Origin: Stichopus chloronotus
Lineage: Eukaryota; Echinodermata; Holothuroidea; Aspidochirotida; Stichopodidae
Direction of reading: 5' to 3'
Length of the DNA stretch: 64,000 nt
Assembly (NCBI GenBank): GCA_021234535.1
Contig: CM037843.1
Coordinates: 16,275,911-16,339,910 of the forward strand
The notes under the pieces were generated by a model that was not told the DNA's origin, made no database searches, and saw nothing but the letters and a program-made list of their open reading frames with translations. Made by a program: the position numbers and the translations under genes. Numbering within the stretch: position 1 is the first letter of the stretch; every line of letters begins with the position of its first letter. This document shows, one piece after another, positions 50,160 to 62,214 of this stretch.

Positions 50160-51110
50160 ATTGTACTTTAGTTGTAGGCCTACTTTAGTTCATCCACATT
50201 TCACTTATTGCAGTACTGTGTGGTCTAGTACCAATAAGTCTTACTTAAATAGTCTTGTTCTTTTACAGAAAAGAGCTGTTCGACATATTTGTCTCTGTGG
50301 TCCATGTGATCACACCGATCCTCTTTTCAAAATGTTGAACTTACCTAAACGTAACGACATTATCAATCTAGGAATAGCTTCGTTCACCTATCGCTTCACC
50401 CACAACCTGTTACCACAAGCCTTCTCAAACTTTTTCACAACTAGCACTCATATTCACAGTTACAACATACGTAATCCTCAGCTTCTTCTACATACTGTAA
50501 CTTGCATATCCTGTTCTCAGTTGAGCCGTTGGCATTGTGTCATTAATCTTTGGAATACCCTACCCGAGAATTTCAATCTCAAATTTATTTCTCATATGTT
50601 TTACAAAGTATGTACAAATTAAGTAATGCAGATTGTAATACATGTATACATATGAAGGACACTAGATTAACAGAGTAGACAGTTATCTAAGCTAGTGACC
50701 AAAAGAATGTAATGGACAGTCCTAGTTTTAGATCTTTCAGGTATAATCTTGGTAAACTGTATCTAAGTTCTTATTGACGTTCTACTGTCCAGAGCCCTGC
50801 TTTACTCTACTTTATTGTGCGAAAGCAGGCCCGTAATTTGTAGCCATGTATGAAGGAATGATGGTGCCTTGGGGTGTGGTGGGGGGATGTTAAGTATCTT
50901 ATTAAGTTTTCATTGTCTCTTTTCTTCTTTTCTTTTCTCTGCTATTGCACTAGGGAGTTGAGCACTTCGTCAAGCCCGTGAGGGGTTTTTGTTCAACTTC
51001 CTTCACTTCATAACTTATCGGTTTACTCCAATTGATGTAATTATTGTATATATATATATATATGTATGTAAGTATGTATGATGTGAAAAACAAATAAATG
51101 AAATGAAATT
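50160..51110 (+). mobile_element. 5'-truncated non-LTR retrotransposon, reverse transcriptase C-terminus and 3' tail
   Basis: An open frame from about 50155 to 50622 reads LVHPHFTYCSTVWSSTNKSY, LNSLVLLQKRAVRHICLC, DPLFKMLNLPKRNDIINL, then INLWNTLPENFNLKF. These are the standard final blocks of CR1/Jockey/Daphne-type LINE reverse transcriptases (HP-Y-STVW, LQKRAVR, LF-L--L, WN-LP). The stop is at 50620-50622. A 3' untranslated region of ~480 bases follows, with a short AT repeat at 51041-51064 and a terminal aaataaatgaaatgaaatt tail at about 51090-51110. The endonuclease and most of the reverse transcriptase are missing. The frame is intact over 150 codons, so this is a younger insertion than the one at 10.3 kb. 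Confidence 0.85.
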
Positions 51111-51228
51111 GTTGATGTATATGAAGGAAGATACTGTCAAATATTACCACCTTTACAGAAGGGACTTTTTTGCTGTAGAAATTTACTCGTCCATGATCAA
51201 ACAACCGAGAGAAGTTCATTCAGGGACT

Positions 51229-51335
51229 CCTCGTTAAGTGCTTGAAGTTTCAAAGAAGCATTAAGCGAAAACAAGGGGCTTACAAGTGTAGTTAGTCACT
51301 CGTGAATACCCACACCGGTTCAACTGTGGTGAAAT
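51229..51335 (+). repeat. Degenerate module copy
   Basis: The end is clear (agtcactcgtgaatacccacaccgg) and the first half is weak. It lies directly after the LINE tail. Confidence 0.55.
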
Positions 51336-51339
51336 TGTA

Positions 51340-51505
51340 ACAGTGACATGTGACTTGGCTAGAGGAATTGACTTGTACACATCAGTGACTCACTTGTGTG
51401 ACTTGACTTGTTGTCTAAAGCAATGACTAGAGTTGTGACTTGACAGTGTCGTGACGTATGGTTTATAGTGGACATGACTTTTTGTTACATTTGGCTTGTG
51501 ACTTG
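51340..51505 (+). repeat. Low-order repeat of tgacttg
   Basis: The heptamer tgacttg and variants (tgacatg, tgactag) occur about a dozen times at irregular spacing. Confidence 0.7.
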
Positions 51506-53384
51506 ACTTGAAAAAAGAAAGAAAAATTGACCTCTACCTTATCTGGTATAGGCAGGTTTAGTTTCTGACTCATAAACATCTGAGCCCCATGGTGGGGCTT
51601 TGCAATGCCTGAGTGCAATAGTTTTCTGTATGCCAGCAGATTTCCAGTTATTGCCTTCTTCTGTTAACCAAACATTTAAGACAAAAACATTTAGGGTTAT
51701 GACATTGGCAGTATTGTCATAAATTTCTGTTAATATGTAATGCACGCATCTTAAATTGTTAACGACACCCTGCAGTATCATCTTACGATGAGGCAGATCA
51801 TACGGCATGCAGACAAAACTTAATTGTGCTGCACGTGTAATTACTAAAAAAAAAAAGAAAAGGAAAAATGGTCCCTGGTGATACTATTTCCGAGAACTGG
51901 AAACTTATAAGCAAGCATGTTATTTTCACAAGGGGGTGACTGCCACAATTTCCTTTCTTGTTAAATTATTGCATGCTTTCATAATATAGCTTGTTGTCGG
52001 TTTATTCCTTCCTGATCACCCAAAGGCTGATGGAGAGCAGTCGGCAACTAAAAACTAGTTAGAAAAATGAAGTAGGAGAGTCATTAAACCACTTTGTTTG
52101 TAACTTTCTAGATGTTATGCAACCTGAGAAAAGGTGTCATGAGTAATTAGAGAGGATCACACTCATTTGTAGAGAGCAGAGGCTAGTACCTTGCAAAATG
52201 GTGTCGTGGAATCAGCAATTGGAGATGGCAAAGTGGATGTTATGTTAAGTGCCCTTTAAAGATCCTTTCAATGAAATCGTTTAAACTGCTTCGTAAAATC
52301 TCCTGTTCGGAACATGGCAAATGCCTTGCAGATGTTCGCTTCTCTACCTACCAAATAGGTAAAGCAAATCTAATTCTCCTCAGAACTGAAGTAAGAAGAC
52401 CATGGCCAGAATCTGATGTGCTGTGCTACATATTATATGGTATTTGTTTTCTTTTATTGGGGAGGGGGTTGGCAAGAATAAAAAATGCCTACTATAGACA
52501 CAGCTACAAATTGATTCTATACATATTAATCAAAACAGTTGGGGAAAACAACTTTAAGATTAAGGGGAAGAGAAAAAGATTAAAGACTCTCAACAGAGGA
52601 TTGGCCAGGTGAGGGCAGCGGGGCGTATCTGCTTCCCCTCAGTCGGGGAGTCTTAGTTGATACGACAAAGAATGCAGTCTGCCACAGAGGCATGTTTTTC
52701 CTCTCCAAAGGAACCAATAATTAGAGTCCCACCATGTTCTTCAGTAGCTCCATCCCACATTACTAGTCAGCACAGGAGCTCCCCACGTACCACGTACAGA
52801 AACATGTAGACAGAGTTTATGTAGGCCTAGAAGTAATTTCATCCCATGTCGCAAAGCCTAGTATATGCTATTCTGTCATGTGTTTTCCATGCAGTACGTC
52901 TATAGTGAGTCACTGTAGGAGAGAAGTACAAGGTAGGTAGTATGTCCAATAGGACCCAACTGCCAGGGCAATTATGGACCTATACAAGCTTTTTATAAGT
53001 ACCGATATTCTAATGCATTACCGTAGGATACTAAAAAATTTCACACGCTCTGCAATTTTACTCTTAAGATTCCAAGGAAGAATAAATCAGTACTAAAACT
53101 GTGTTCCTCTAGAATATACACATGTTATGAAAAGGGTATGAAACAAGTACTGTTAACTTATGTGATCATCTCAAGCAGCCTTCTCGACCGAATGACTGGC
53201 CTTGTGATGTTAAACTTACAGTCTGTCAATGTATTTGACTCACCGCAGCCTACCTTGCACAGAGGATAACCTGAACTGCGTGTCATTGACATCGAATTTT
53301 CGCAAAGTCTGAAATGTAAGAAACCTGATCAATAAGGCCTCTAAAACCAATTTAAGACATTCTTATTACCTTAAATTGCTGGAG

Positions 53385-53563
53385 CTTCTGGGGCACTTTG
53401 CCGCCTGGACCGACACCAGGGCTCTTCCCCTGGACTCCACCAGGGGCCCTGACACAGACCCCTGGACCCCACAAGCGCACACTCATGCTTTGTGCTCGTG
53501 GTGCACCTTTGGTGCACATGTTGTGCTGCTCACTTCTGAAATCCTGCACACGCCACTGCATGA
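53385..53563 (-). mobile_element. MITE-like element with cagtggcgt terminus
   Basis: Reverse-complemented from 53563 it begins cagtggcgtgtgcaggattt and contains ggggtccaggg words. It ends in gcaaagtgccccagaagctc. It resembles the piece at 59700-59850 in its ccctggaccccac and related words. Confidence 0.45.
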
Positions 53564-53627
53564 AAGGGAAATAGGGCATTTAGAATACACCAACACGTAC
53601 AAAAGAAATAGCTTTAGTCATTGTTAT

Positions 53628-53905
53628 ACCATTCAATCTCATTGATAAACATCTGCCAAAGCTTCATCTCCTCAATGCATGTGATGAGTAATGGAAGATG
53701 CATTATTTGAATTTTGAAAAGTTTGGGTGAACAAATTTGTGTTGAGCAACAAATAACTGAGTTTCTATCTGTGAGAAACTTATTTCTTGAACGAAGAGTA
53801 CTGTCCTTCCTTATTTTGAATAATCTATTACTCTGTGTCCACAAACATTGGTTTTGAAAATATGGATGTTTTCTGTAAAACAAGCGCCCTATTTCCCCTT
53901 AAATC
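53628..53905 (-). repeat. Dispersed repeat, copy 2 (partner 491-800, opposite orientation)
   Basis: Minus-strand translation gives RSRNKFLTDRN followed by VICCS, paralleling the plus-strand reading of copy 1. The upstream part of the minus strand is open to about 54022. Family unknown. Confidence 0.6.
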
Positions 53906-55900
53906 TTTGAATTCTCTTTGACTTGCATTTACAGAATGGTGTCTTCTTGTGTGAAAAATTGTATTTGGAGTATCAGATCTATTAGGAAGGCTGTACAATA
54001 CAACCGTTTTTCCTCTAAACAACTCACTCTCTCATCGTTCCTAGCTTTTCAGATAGTGTACATGTGATGGTAAAATACATTCAGTGAGCCAAGTGTAATC
54101 AGTCAGTGACTAAGTTAAGTGCCTGTTTCTGGTATTAACTTTTTTTGTCGAGATTTCACAGAATCTACAGCACCTAAATTAGATTGTCACTCTGCTGAGT
54201 GAATTACAACTTTGATTGGGGATAAAAGCATTTACCAGCACCATACTCTAGCAGTAATTGGCTCCTATGTTTCACATACATCCTGGCTTTGCAAGTGGAC
54301 ATGCAATCATCTGGTTACCTTCACCATTGACCTAATTTGACCGTATTACACCCAGCAGCTTTCATAGTCGTAATCTGACACAGTCAAAAGCGTGTAGGTC
54401 TTTGCCCTTTGAAAATTAATTGACTCAACATTTCAAAGCGAACCAGGTGTCAGATCTTTCAATTTTGTTCGTTGACCTCTGACATTTGAAAACAAATTTA
54501 GCAAACAATCTTGGCGTCAATATCGATGTAAAAGTAAAGGGACTATTTAGCGTATTTGCCCTCTCCAGTCTTTGGCATTTTGTGTGATGGAAAAGATGAT
54601 TAGAAAAGAAAGAGAAAGTTTTTTTTCAGACACTTAATAGTCACCAAAGGAAGAGGAGAAGTGTTCTCTTTATTGTAGATCTGATAGCAGGTTGTCAGGA
54701 TTTAGTGAGATAACTGTATGGTGAGCAAAACATTCACACAGCATGGTGGTGCTGTTAAAGTTTCTTCGTGGTTTTTAAGTTCAGTGGGTGATGTCATCAG
54801 GACTTTTCCAAAGAACATGCTAATGACTGAAACTATTAATTAAAGGCAGGTCGCTCATTACTACCGCGAGCTACCTTTTATTTAGGAGTGAGTAAAATTT
54901 TCAATTGGTTCTGCTCTGTGATTGACAGTAAATTTGAAAGATGCACAGTAGCTCATATTACTCAGCATGCAACGGGGCCCAGTGTTTTTGATTACAGATT
55001 TTGGAGGGGTTTTATACAGGCTCATGGGAGGGGCTAGAATGAAGCGGTCGGAAGAATTCCAACTCTCTGGGGTGGCGAGTGACTGCTTGTAAGTGAGCAA
55101 TACTTGGTCAACACTATTGTGGTTAGAACCTGTTTCTCTGCCAGTATACTGTACTAGCTGGAAGAGCAACTTAGCTATTTTCGGGTTTTCATGACTTACT
55201 TAGTTTGCATTCTTTACCCAAGCATGACAATGTACACCATCTTTTAAGGAAACTCCTCAAATTATCTCTTGATGAAAGGAGGAGATAAAGATTCTTAATT
55301 ACCTGACATCATGCATGAGTTCCCGCACATGCTGATAACACGTCGGCAGAGATCGCACATTTGAAATCTTTATTTAAAGTACACAAAGTGACTACTGAAG
55401 AACCTGCCCAGCCTAACTGTTAGCCATCTGGCAACAAGCAAAGTACTTCCAAATCAACCAGACAGGGCACAAGATAATGCAAGTTAGTTGCATTACTAAA
55501 CTGCTGCTTAGATTCCTGGTATTCACAGCGCATACTCCCTCACCACATATAACCTATGCATTACGGTATTGACCATGGTCTAGCGTCTGGCAATTGCAAT
55601 GTATTTTTAAATTCATGTACTGTAAATACATGGATGGTATTTTCTCTAGAAAGCTGTACACAAAGTAAAACGTTTAGTCTTTGCAAGGTTTCCAGCTTCG
55701 ATTGGTGATTGTGTGTGAAAATTGTCCCAATACAATGGACACTGTGGATAATGTGTGTGACTGATAAGTATGCAGTGTTCATTCATAGGATGGGAGAGGG
55801 GGGGAGGAATTCTGATGTACCAGGACAAATGATTCCAACGACCCCTCTCTCTTTGACAAACATGCAAGCTGAAGTGCCGCAGGAAATGCAGAGCGAATTA

Positions 55901-55950
55901 AATTTTGACTTTGCTCCTCACTTACCTGTCTCCACACTACTATTTCACGT
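55901..55950 (+). mobile_element. Half copy of the TIR/MITE family
   Basis: Carries ttgctcctcacttacctgtc followed by tccacactac, with no inverted partner close by. Confidence 0.55.
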
Positions 55951-57189
55951 CCCACTGCGGACAAAGGATGTACTTGTCGTGCAAGAGAAGTGGAACTGTT
56001 CTTCAGTCGCCTCAATACAAGCATCATTGACATTGTTGCGTAGCCTCAAATAAGCTCAATAGACCTCTCAAGAAACCGTTTATACATAGCTCTAACGAGG
56101 TTATCTTTAATTGCATCATACTTGTTTTTACACAGAAGATCTCACATCACTCTACAACATACTGTTCTCTGATTGCTTTGGCACTATACCCATTATTAAC
56201 ATTCTGGACCATCTTAGAGTCAGCTGCAGCAATCTTTTTTCTATTCTTCCTCTTTTTTGTCCTTCTCTGTTAAAGAATTCATTTACTGTGTTGAAAGTTA
56301 CTACAGATTGTCTTGATGATACCAGTCACTTAGAATGTCCTGCATTTAAAATGGAAGAATCATGGATATGCACCATGCAAATGTAATTTTGTCTTTTCCA
56401 ATTTTGTGTAAGGCGCGAACGATCTCCCTCGATTCTTATGCCACTTCAATACTGGTCACTTACCCCACAATCTGTCGGTATGTTTATATTGCAATGGCCT
56501 TTCTTTTGTTGTTGAGACTGACATCAGTCTCCTGAGCGGCAGCGTGCATGCACATGAATCGCGCCACTCGATTTCACGCTCATTTGGAGACTTCGAATCG
56601 GCTTGAATGTCAGTGATTTCGACCCTCACTTCAAAATGTAAATTTGACCTTAAAAGTCGATGCTTTGCAGCAAATGTACATTGCACCACCACAAAATCTT
56701 TAATGCATGAAAACACTCAAAAATAGGACATGCCAGTTCATGTAAAAGAAAGACAGGACTCATGTCTTTTTTACAAGGTCTCCACGTAAAAGCAATTTTT
56801 CAACCCAGTGTAAATTAGACGACAAAGTTTGATCTCCTAGCAACAGCACTCTCATCTCCTTGGATGGAATCATGAAAGGAGCAATAACAGAAAAGAGATG
56901 TTGATATCAAATATTGACATGATAAAGGGAAAAAAAAAAATGGGAAATTCTAGAGATATATTTGGCTTTGTGATTCATTTTGCAGTCAGTTTTGAACAGG
57001 AATCACTAAGTTTGGAAGAATTTAACATAAAAGAGTGAAAACTTCATTGTGATGCTGGTCAGGCAAACTGTTAAGGTGACGTTATTAAAATTGCATGATG
57101 CATTTTCTACTGACTGTGCTACTGTGCAGACAATGTAATTGGGAAAATGCAGATAAGGATGCGATAAAATTTCAGTGTATGTAATCTGA

Positions 57190-58430
57190 GCAACGGTGGT
57201 CATCATTTGTCAGTTCATTGCAATAACCGTGGTTGACATGGTAGAGCAATTGGTTGTCACTTACAATAATTACGGCTAAAATGGTAAAGAACAGTAATGG
57301 TCAATTGTCGCTTGGTCAGTCCTTGGTCCATTGTCACTTGGTGGTGGGTTATAATCTAGTTTTGGTAACTAAAATTTTGAGCAATGGTATTATCGACTTT
57401 GAAAGTTCAATGGTGGTCAATTATTTAGTTTGGATAACTAACAATGTAACAATAGTGGTTAATGATGGCAATATTGACTTCGGTCAGTATTGGAAGATCA
57501 CATGCGGTTATAGTTATTTAGTTAAGATAGCTATAAACACTGAACAGCAGTAGTTAAAAATTGGTATAAATACATAATAGTTTTGGTCAGAATTGGAAAA
57601 ACAATTTTGGTTACTTATTATTTAGTTTATATAACTAACACTGTAACAGCAGTTGTTTGTGGTGGTACTAATGACTTTAGTCAGCATTGGAAGAACAATG
57701 TATGTTAGTAACTATCATTTTCAGGAAAGAGCTGAATGATCAGTTATATTGTAAACTTTGGTCAGCATTGGTAGAACAGTGGTGGTAAGTTATTATTTAG
57801 TTTAGGTAACTAACATTGTAAGAACAGAGGTTAATGATTGTAATTACTTTGGTCAGCAGTGGAAGAACGATGGTAGTTAGTTATTTTTTTAGTTTAGATT
57901 TGTAAGAACAGATGCTAATGATTTGTTGTAGTAACTTTGGTCAGCAGTGGAAGAACAATGGTGGTTATGTTTGTTTTTAATTTCGATAACTTACATTGTA
58001 AGAACAGGGGCTAATGATTTGTTGTAGTAACTTTGGTCAGCAGTGGAAGAACAATGATGGTGAGCTATTATTTTAGTTTAGATAACATACATTGTAGCAG
58101 CAGTGATATATGATGGTAATACTGACTTTGGTCAGCGTTGGAAGAACAACAGTGGTCAGTTACTTTTTTAGTTTAGATAACAACCATTGTAAGAGCAGTG
58201 GTTAATGATTGGTTTTAACAACTTCGGTCAGTATTGGAATGGTGGTTAGATATTAGTTTAAATAGCCAATGTTGTTTCGGCCAGTGGTTTAGTGATTAGT
58301 TGTGATAACTTTGGTCAACATAGTAAGAACACTTATGTTGGTTTAGTTTGGAGATAACTAATGTTGTGTGAGCAGTGGTAATCAATCAGTGATTGGTTAT
58401 AATAACAACAGGCGGTCAATATCATGAGCG
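57190..58430 (+). repeat. Long degenerate tandem array, about 12 units of 90-115 bp
   Basis: Units contain taactttggtcagcagtgga, agaacaatggtggttagtta, ttatttagtttagataacta and acattgtaagaacagtggtt, then a ggttaatgatt word. Best conserved between 57700 and 58120, more diverged at both ends. It is followed at 58516 by a separate short repeat. Open frames inside (for example 57254-57553) are by-products of the repeat. Confidence 0.85.
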
Positions 58431-58515
58431 CTACATTCATCAGCAGGGCTGAGTCGGGTATCCAGGTACCCAGGTGCTCAACCTGACATATGGATACCCA
58501 AAACTCGAACAAAAT

Positions 58516-58562
58516 GAGCAAAAGTCACTCAAGCAAAAGTCACTCGAGCAAAAGTCACTCAA
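58516..58562 (+). repeat. Three-copy 15 bp tandem repeat
   Basis: agcaaaagtcactca/g occurs three times head to tail. Confidence 0.9.
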
Positions 58563-58563
58563 G

Positions 58564-59690
58564 TGTATACATGTTTTGATGCATGCATGAGTAGGCTAAT
58601 GGTAATTTACATTCATTCTGATCTCTGAGCCGCGGATATATGATGATAGATTGACAACAAGTACTATGGCTCGTAGTTGTTTAATTTAACTGGTAAAAGA
58701 AACGTAAATGCCGATTTTGTGGAAAAAGAAAATTTCCATTTTTTACTTTAATTCTATGAATTTCCATGATCAACAAGCTTACATCCCATGAAAATTCCAT
58801 TTTTCTGTAGACCAAAGATGTTGCAGCACTGAAATCATGTGGTGCTATGGAATCTTCCCTGTGAACGTAACTTAGGATGTGAAAACCATTTCAGCACGGC
58901 ATAAGTTCGATCAGAAAAAAAAAAAGTCATTGACATCACCCTAACACTGAGATTCTCCAAGAAATGTGGCAAATTTCATATGAGCCAAACTATATGTACG
59001 TAGATTTTTTAAGCTAAAATATACAAAAAGTGTCTCATGGAAACAAAAACAAAACATTGTGTGAAGCCTTCCAAAAACTTGCAAGAATCATATTTTACCT
59101 TGGTGAGATGTATAGCAAGCAAATAGTCCAACCATGTCAGCGATCTTGCGTATTTCATCAGATCTAAAAGTGAAGAGTGAACTATTTTGTTACATAGTGA
59201 CATTATTCACAGAAACGTTTGCTTAATAATTTAGCATTTAGTTAATCCTAATGGCTTTTTAATATTTAGATCAAAGGATTGAATTGAAAGATGACTTTGT
59301 GGAGGGGTTGTGATAGCGCTATATGTGTAGGCATGCACAGACTACGTTATAGGCTATTATTCACCATGTTTGTTCATTCATTCATGGCTAGGCTAAGCCT
59401 AAATTCAGAGGTACTGTAGGTTTGTCGTGTTTCATGAATCAGGTACCCCCCTGAGTGTCTGTCTCTGTGTGTCTGATTTGTTAATATCATCAGGGCTGTA
59501 GCCGGTTGCTGTTGGCGACATCGTGCGGTCCTACCTGGGACTAGCACTTCCCGCTTTGCATATATGTGATCGGTTTACCCCTTACTGGTCTGAACTTACT
59601 TAACAAAATGTAGTCAATATGACAGCAGAGGCAGGCCTTTTGTGTTAACATTCAATGATTTTCCGAGTTCTTTCCCATAACAGTGCTTAC
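58564..59690. other. Unannotated intron or intergenic sequence
   Basis: AT-rich with an A-run near 58916-58926. I see no exon, repeat or transposon terminus that I can support. Confidence 0.5.
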
Positions 59691-59699
59691 AAGACATAC

Positions 59700-59850
59700 A
59701 GCACTTGGGGTGTGCTGTTCCCTGGACCTTTTTGCTACAATGCCCCTGGACCCCACCTGGGATTCTGGTACAAGCCTTTGGACCCCCCAGAAGTCCCAGG
59801 TTCTCTTGCTTGGAGCACAGCACAAAAATTTGTCCAGCTACAACCCTGAA
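59700..59850 (-). mobile_element. MITE-like fragment with cagggttgtagctgg end
   Basis: Reverse-complemented from about 59850 it begins cagggttgtagctggacaaa and carries ggtccaaagg and ggtggggtccaggggc words, similar to 53385-53563. Non-coding on both strands. Confidence 0.45.
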
Positions 59851-60087
59851 TATCATAAACTCACAATCATATTCCATTATCATGCATTTTATTTAACATC
59901 CTGTCTGTGTTTCTCAACTTCAAATAGGAAACGTCATGCCTCTTGGAATATATTCAATTGCCAAAAAAAAAAAAACATCCACAATAAGTTACAAGTGACA
60001 ATTTTAGCTTTGATAATGATCTTTCTTTACAAGAAAGGAGCAACAAAACCACCTTAATATAGTTTTCTTGTTAGGCAGAACCGCAGT

Positions 60088-61992
60088 ACAGTAAAACCCT
60101 GTTTATCTGAACGTTTTTGAACCAAACTTTCGCATGATGAAAAAGTTAGGAGACAGGGTTTCGCAAATATTGCTAACTTGCTATGCTGAGTGTAGCATGC
60201 TCTGATTAATGAACTGAAATAAGTCATTGTTAGGTTGTCTCTGTGTCATTTTTTTTTTTTCATGTCATGGCAATGGTCTGGGTAGTCTTGCTTTAATCAT
60301 TGGTAGGATAAGACTATTAGAAGTAGCCTACAAATAGAATCCCACTGTTTTGAACCAAAACGCAAAAGTACAAAATGCTTCCTGCTAATTAGATAGCGTT
60401 ACCTAGGAACAACTTACTTTTAATTGTGAACTGTCTGAACCCTTGGCTTCTCAAAATGGAATCCCCACTATAGGAAAATAATGTGCACTGTGCAGATTTG
60501 CTAAACGGAAATTACAACTTGCAAACACAATGGCATCATCTCCCATCTTTCACGGGCACTTCCATCTCACTCAACACCCTGTGTTTAAAGGTCGCGTTAC
60601 ATGAAAATGACAGTTTGGAGTATTGGGTGCGTTAATTTTGAAAATGTCGAAAATAGCCACAAATTCCATCCAAATCCATTGAAGATTGACAAATTTACAG
60701 GCAAATTAGTGTCTCACCCTCACCGCTGTGTCATGAATAAACATTAGCTTAGTATGTAAATTTGTGATGTCAAGAGATGGACTCCCATGATTTGCCTTAT
60801 GTTAATCCTTTATGTAACCTTTATATCAGGGACCTTTGAGAATTTTACATGCCCAAAGGGTTTTATTTTGGAAGGATGTATTTTTTCCCCTTCAAAAATA
60901 TTGATATCACTTTACCAATGTGAAATTCAGTAATGTAGTAATTAAGAAGCAAAATATGTAGGGTTAACAAAAGAAAAGCTGACCTGACACTGTGCGACAC
61001 TCCATGTCATCATTTTTGCATTTTTCTTTTTCAAAACTTTGAAAAGTCATGTCTCAAAACCGGTAGTAGATATAAACAAAATTCCGGTGGGTTTTCACTT
61101 CAGATTTTGCTTTGCAACTTTTCCATGAAGGGTGCTCTTTTCTAGAAGCATGTCACACAACTTTTAAGTCTGATATATATTTCACAGTTGTTAACTCCTG
61201 AGTCACTGCATTGTTGAGTTTGGAAAAAAAAGGGCCGGTGAGGCGGGACTAATACTATAGCAGGACTATGAAAAGATTAGGCTTATAAGTGCACTTCAGC
61301 AGGCTATTGCAGTCTGTGATGCTATTGCGATTCTTCATGAACAATTAAGAAAGAAGAGACATGACAAATTAGGTTAACACTGTATTGTTTGTTCATCAGG
61401 GACTTTTCGATTTCAGGATGGTAGACAAAAAGGATGGACCACGCAACAAAAATTCGTACTGCATATGAGCAGAGACCAGTATTTCTCTGTCCTGCTGATT
61501 TGCAGGACGGTCGTCGACGGATTAAATGTCTGGTCCAGAACTTGACGTTACAAGAGTTGCCGTAGTAATTTCCCGCGTCCATTGTGACAGCATAGTGATG
61601 AGTATGGAAGCCAATTAAGCTTCGCAACTTTATTAAATGAAAGCGTGTGTGATTGTTGTGATATCATTCTATCGCACTGTGATCTTGAAAAAATGAAACA
61701 CCTTAAATGTCAGGACAGAACACCGAATGTGTGTGCATTTTTACTTTCTGTCTTGTTGCTCGACCATCCTGAACTGAAAAGTCCCTATTCTCTTTTCTGA
61801 TAGTTCAAGTCAGAAGTTGAGATAACATTTATAATGATCCTGCTATAAAAATCTGTAAGGACGAAAATGTATAACAACGAGACAGAATGTCAAATCTAGG
61901 ACTGAAATTTTACAGTGCTTGTGCAACTTAGCAGTCTTCCAAAATGGAACCTCCAGTTCAGATAAACGGCATTGTGGGTAAACAGGGTTCAG
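60088..61992. mobile_element. Possible pogo/Tigger-like ends (cccctgtttatctgaac type) about 1.9 kb apart
   Basis: The left end reads acagtaaaaccctgtttatc followed by tgaacg. On the right, the reverse complement of about 61948-61992 reads aaccctgtttacccacaatg, then ccgtttatctgaac. Pogo/Tigger elements have TIRs of cagt-aaccc-gtttatc-gaac type (from memory). No transposase frame is recognisable between the ends, so this could be a deleted element or two unrelated remnants. Confidence 0.35.
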
Positions 61993-62005
61993 ATAGTCAA
62001 GGTCT

Positions 62006-62214
62006 TCTACTTTACTCCTCAAACCCCCCTCCCCCTTCCTCTATATCAATACAACAACTGCACACAATCCTAGCAGAAAGGATGGCAAAGTAAGAAGGAG
62101 ATGCTAGTCTGGTATCTAATCAAATTGCACTAGAGGTGGTGTGAAAAGGTTTACCAACACTCTCTGCATGGTGGATGGAGGTGCAGTTGATGTGATGAGA
62201 CAAGTAAGTGCGTC
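62006..62214. mobile_element. MITE of the TIR family, ~210 bp
   Basis: The left end has tactttactcctc and, after a C-rich expansion, acaacaactgcac. The right end, reverse-complemented, reads cacttacttgtctcatcaca, then tcaactgcacctccatccac and agagtgttggtaaacc. The right end is the better-preserved TIR and matches 1784-1863 over about 60 bases. Confidence 0.65.

Noticed and set aside
52271..52612. 113-codon plus-strand frame
   Set aside because: Contains no recognised domain, low complexity near the end, and no exon borders consistent with RasGRP.
56111..56386. Open frame after a ttttacacag acceptor-like site, considered as a RasGRP exon
   Set aside because: The translation does not match REM or CDC25 domains and no donor with fitting phase was found.
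57190..58562. CRISPR-like array
   Set aside because: Units are continuous and degenerate with no constant-repeat/variable-spacer structure, and the genome is that of an animal.
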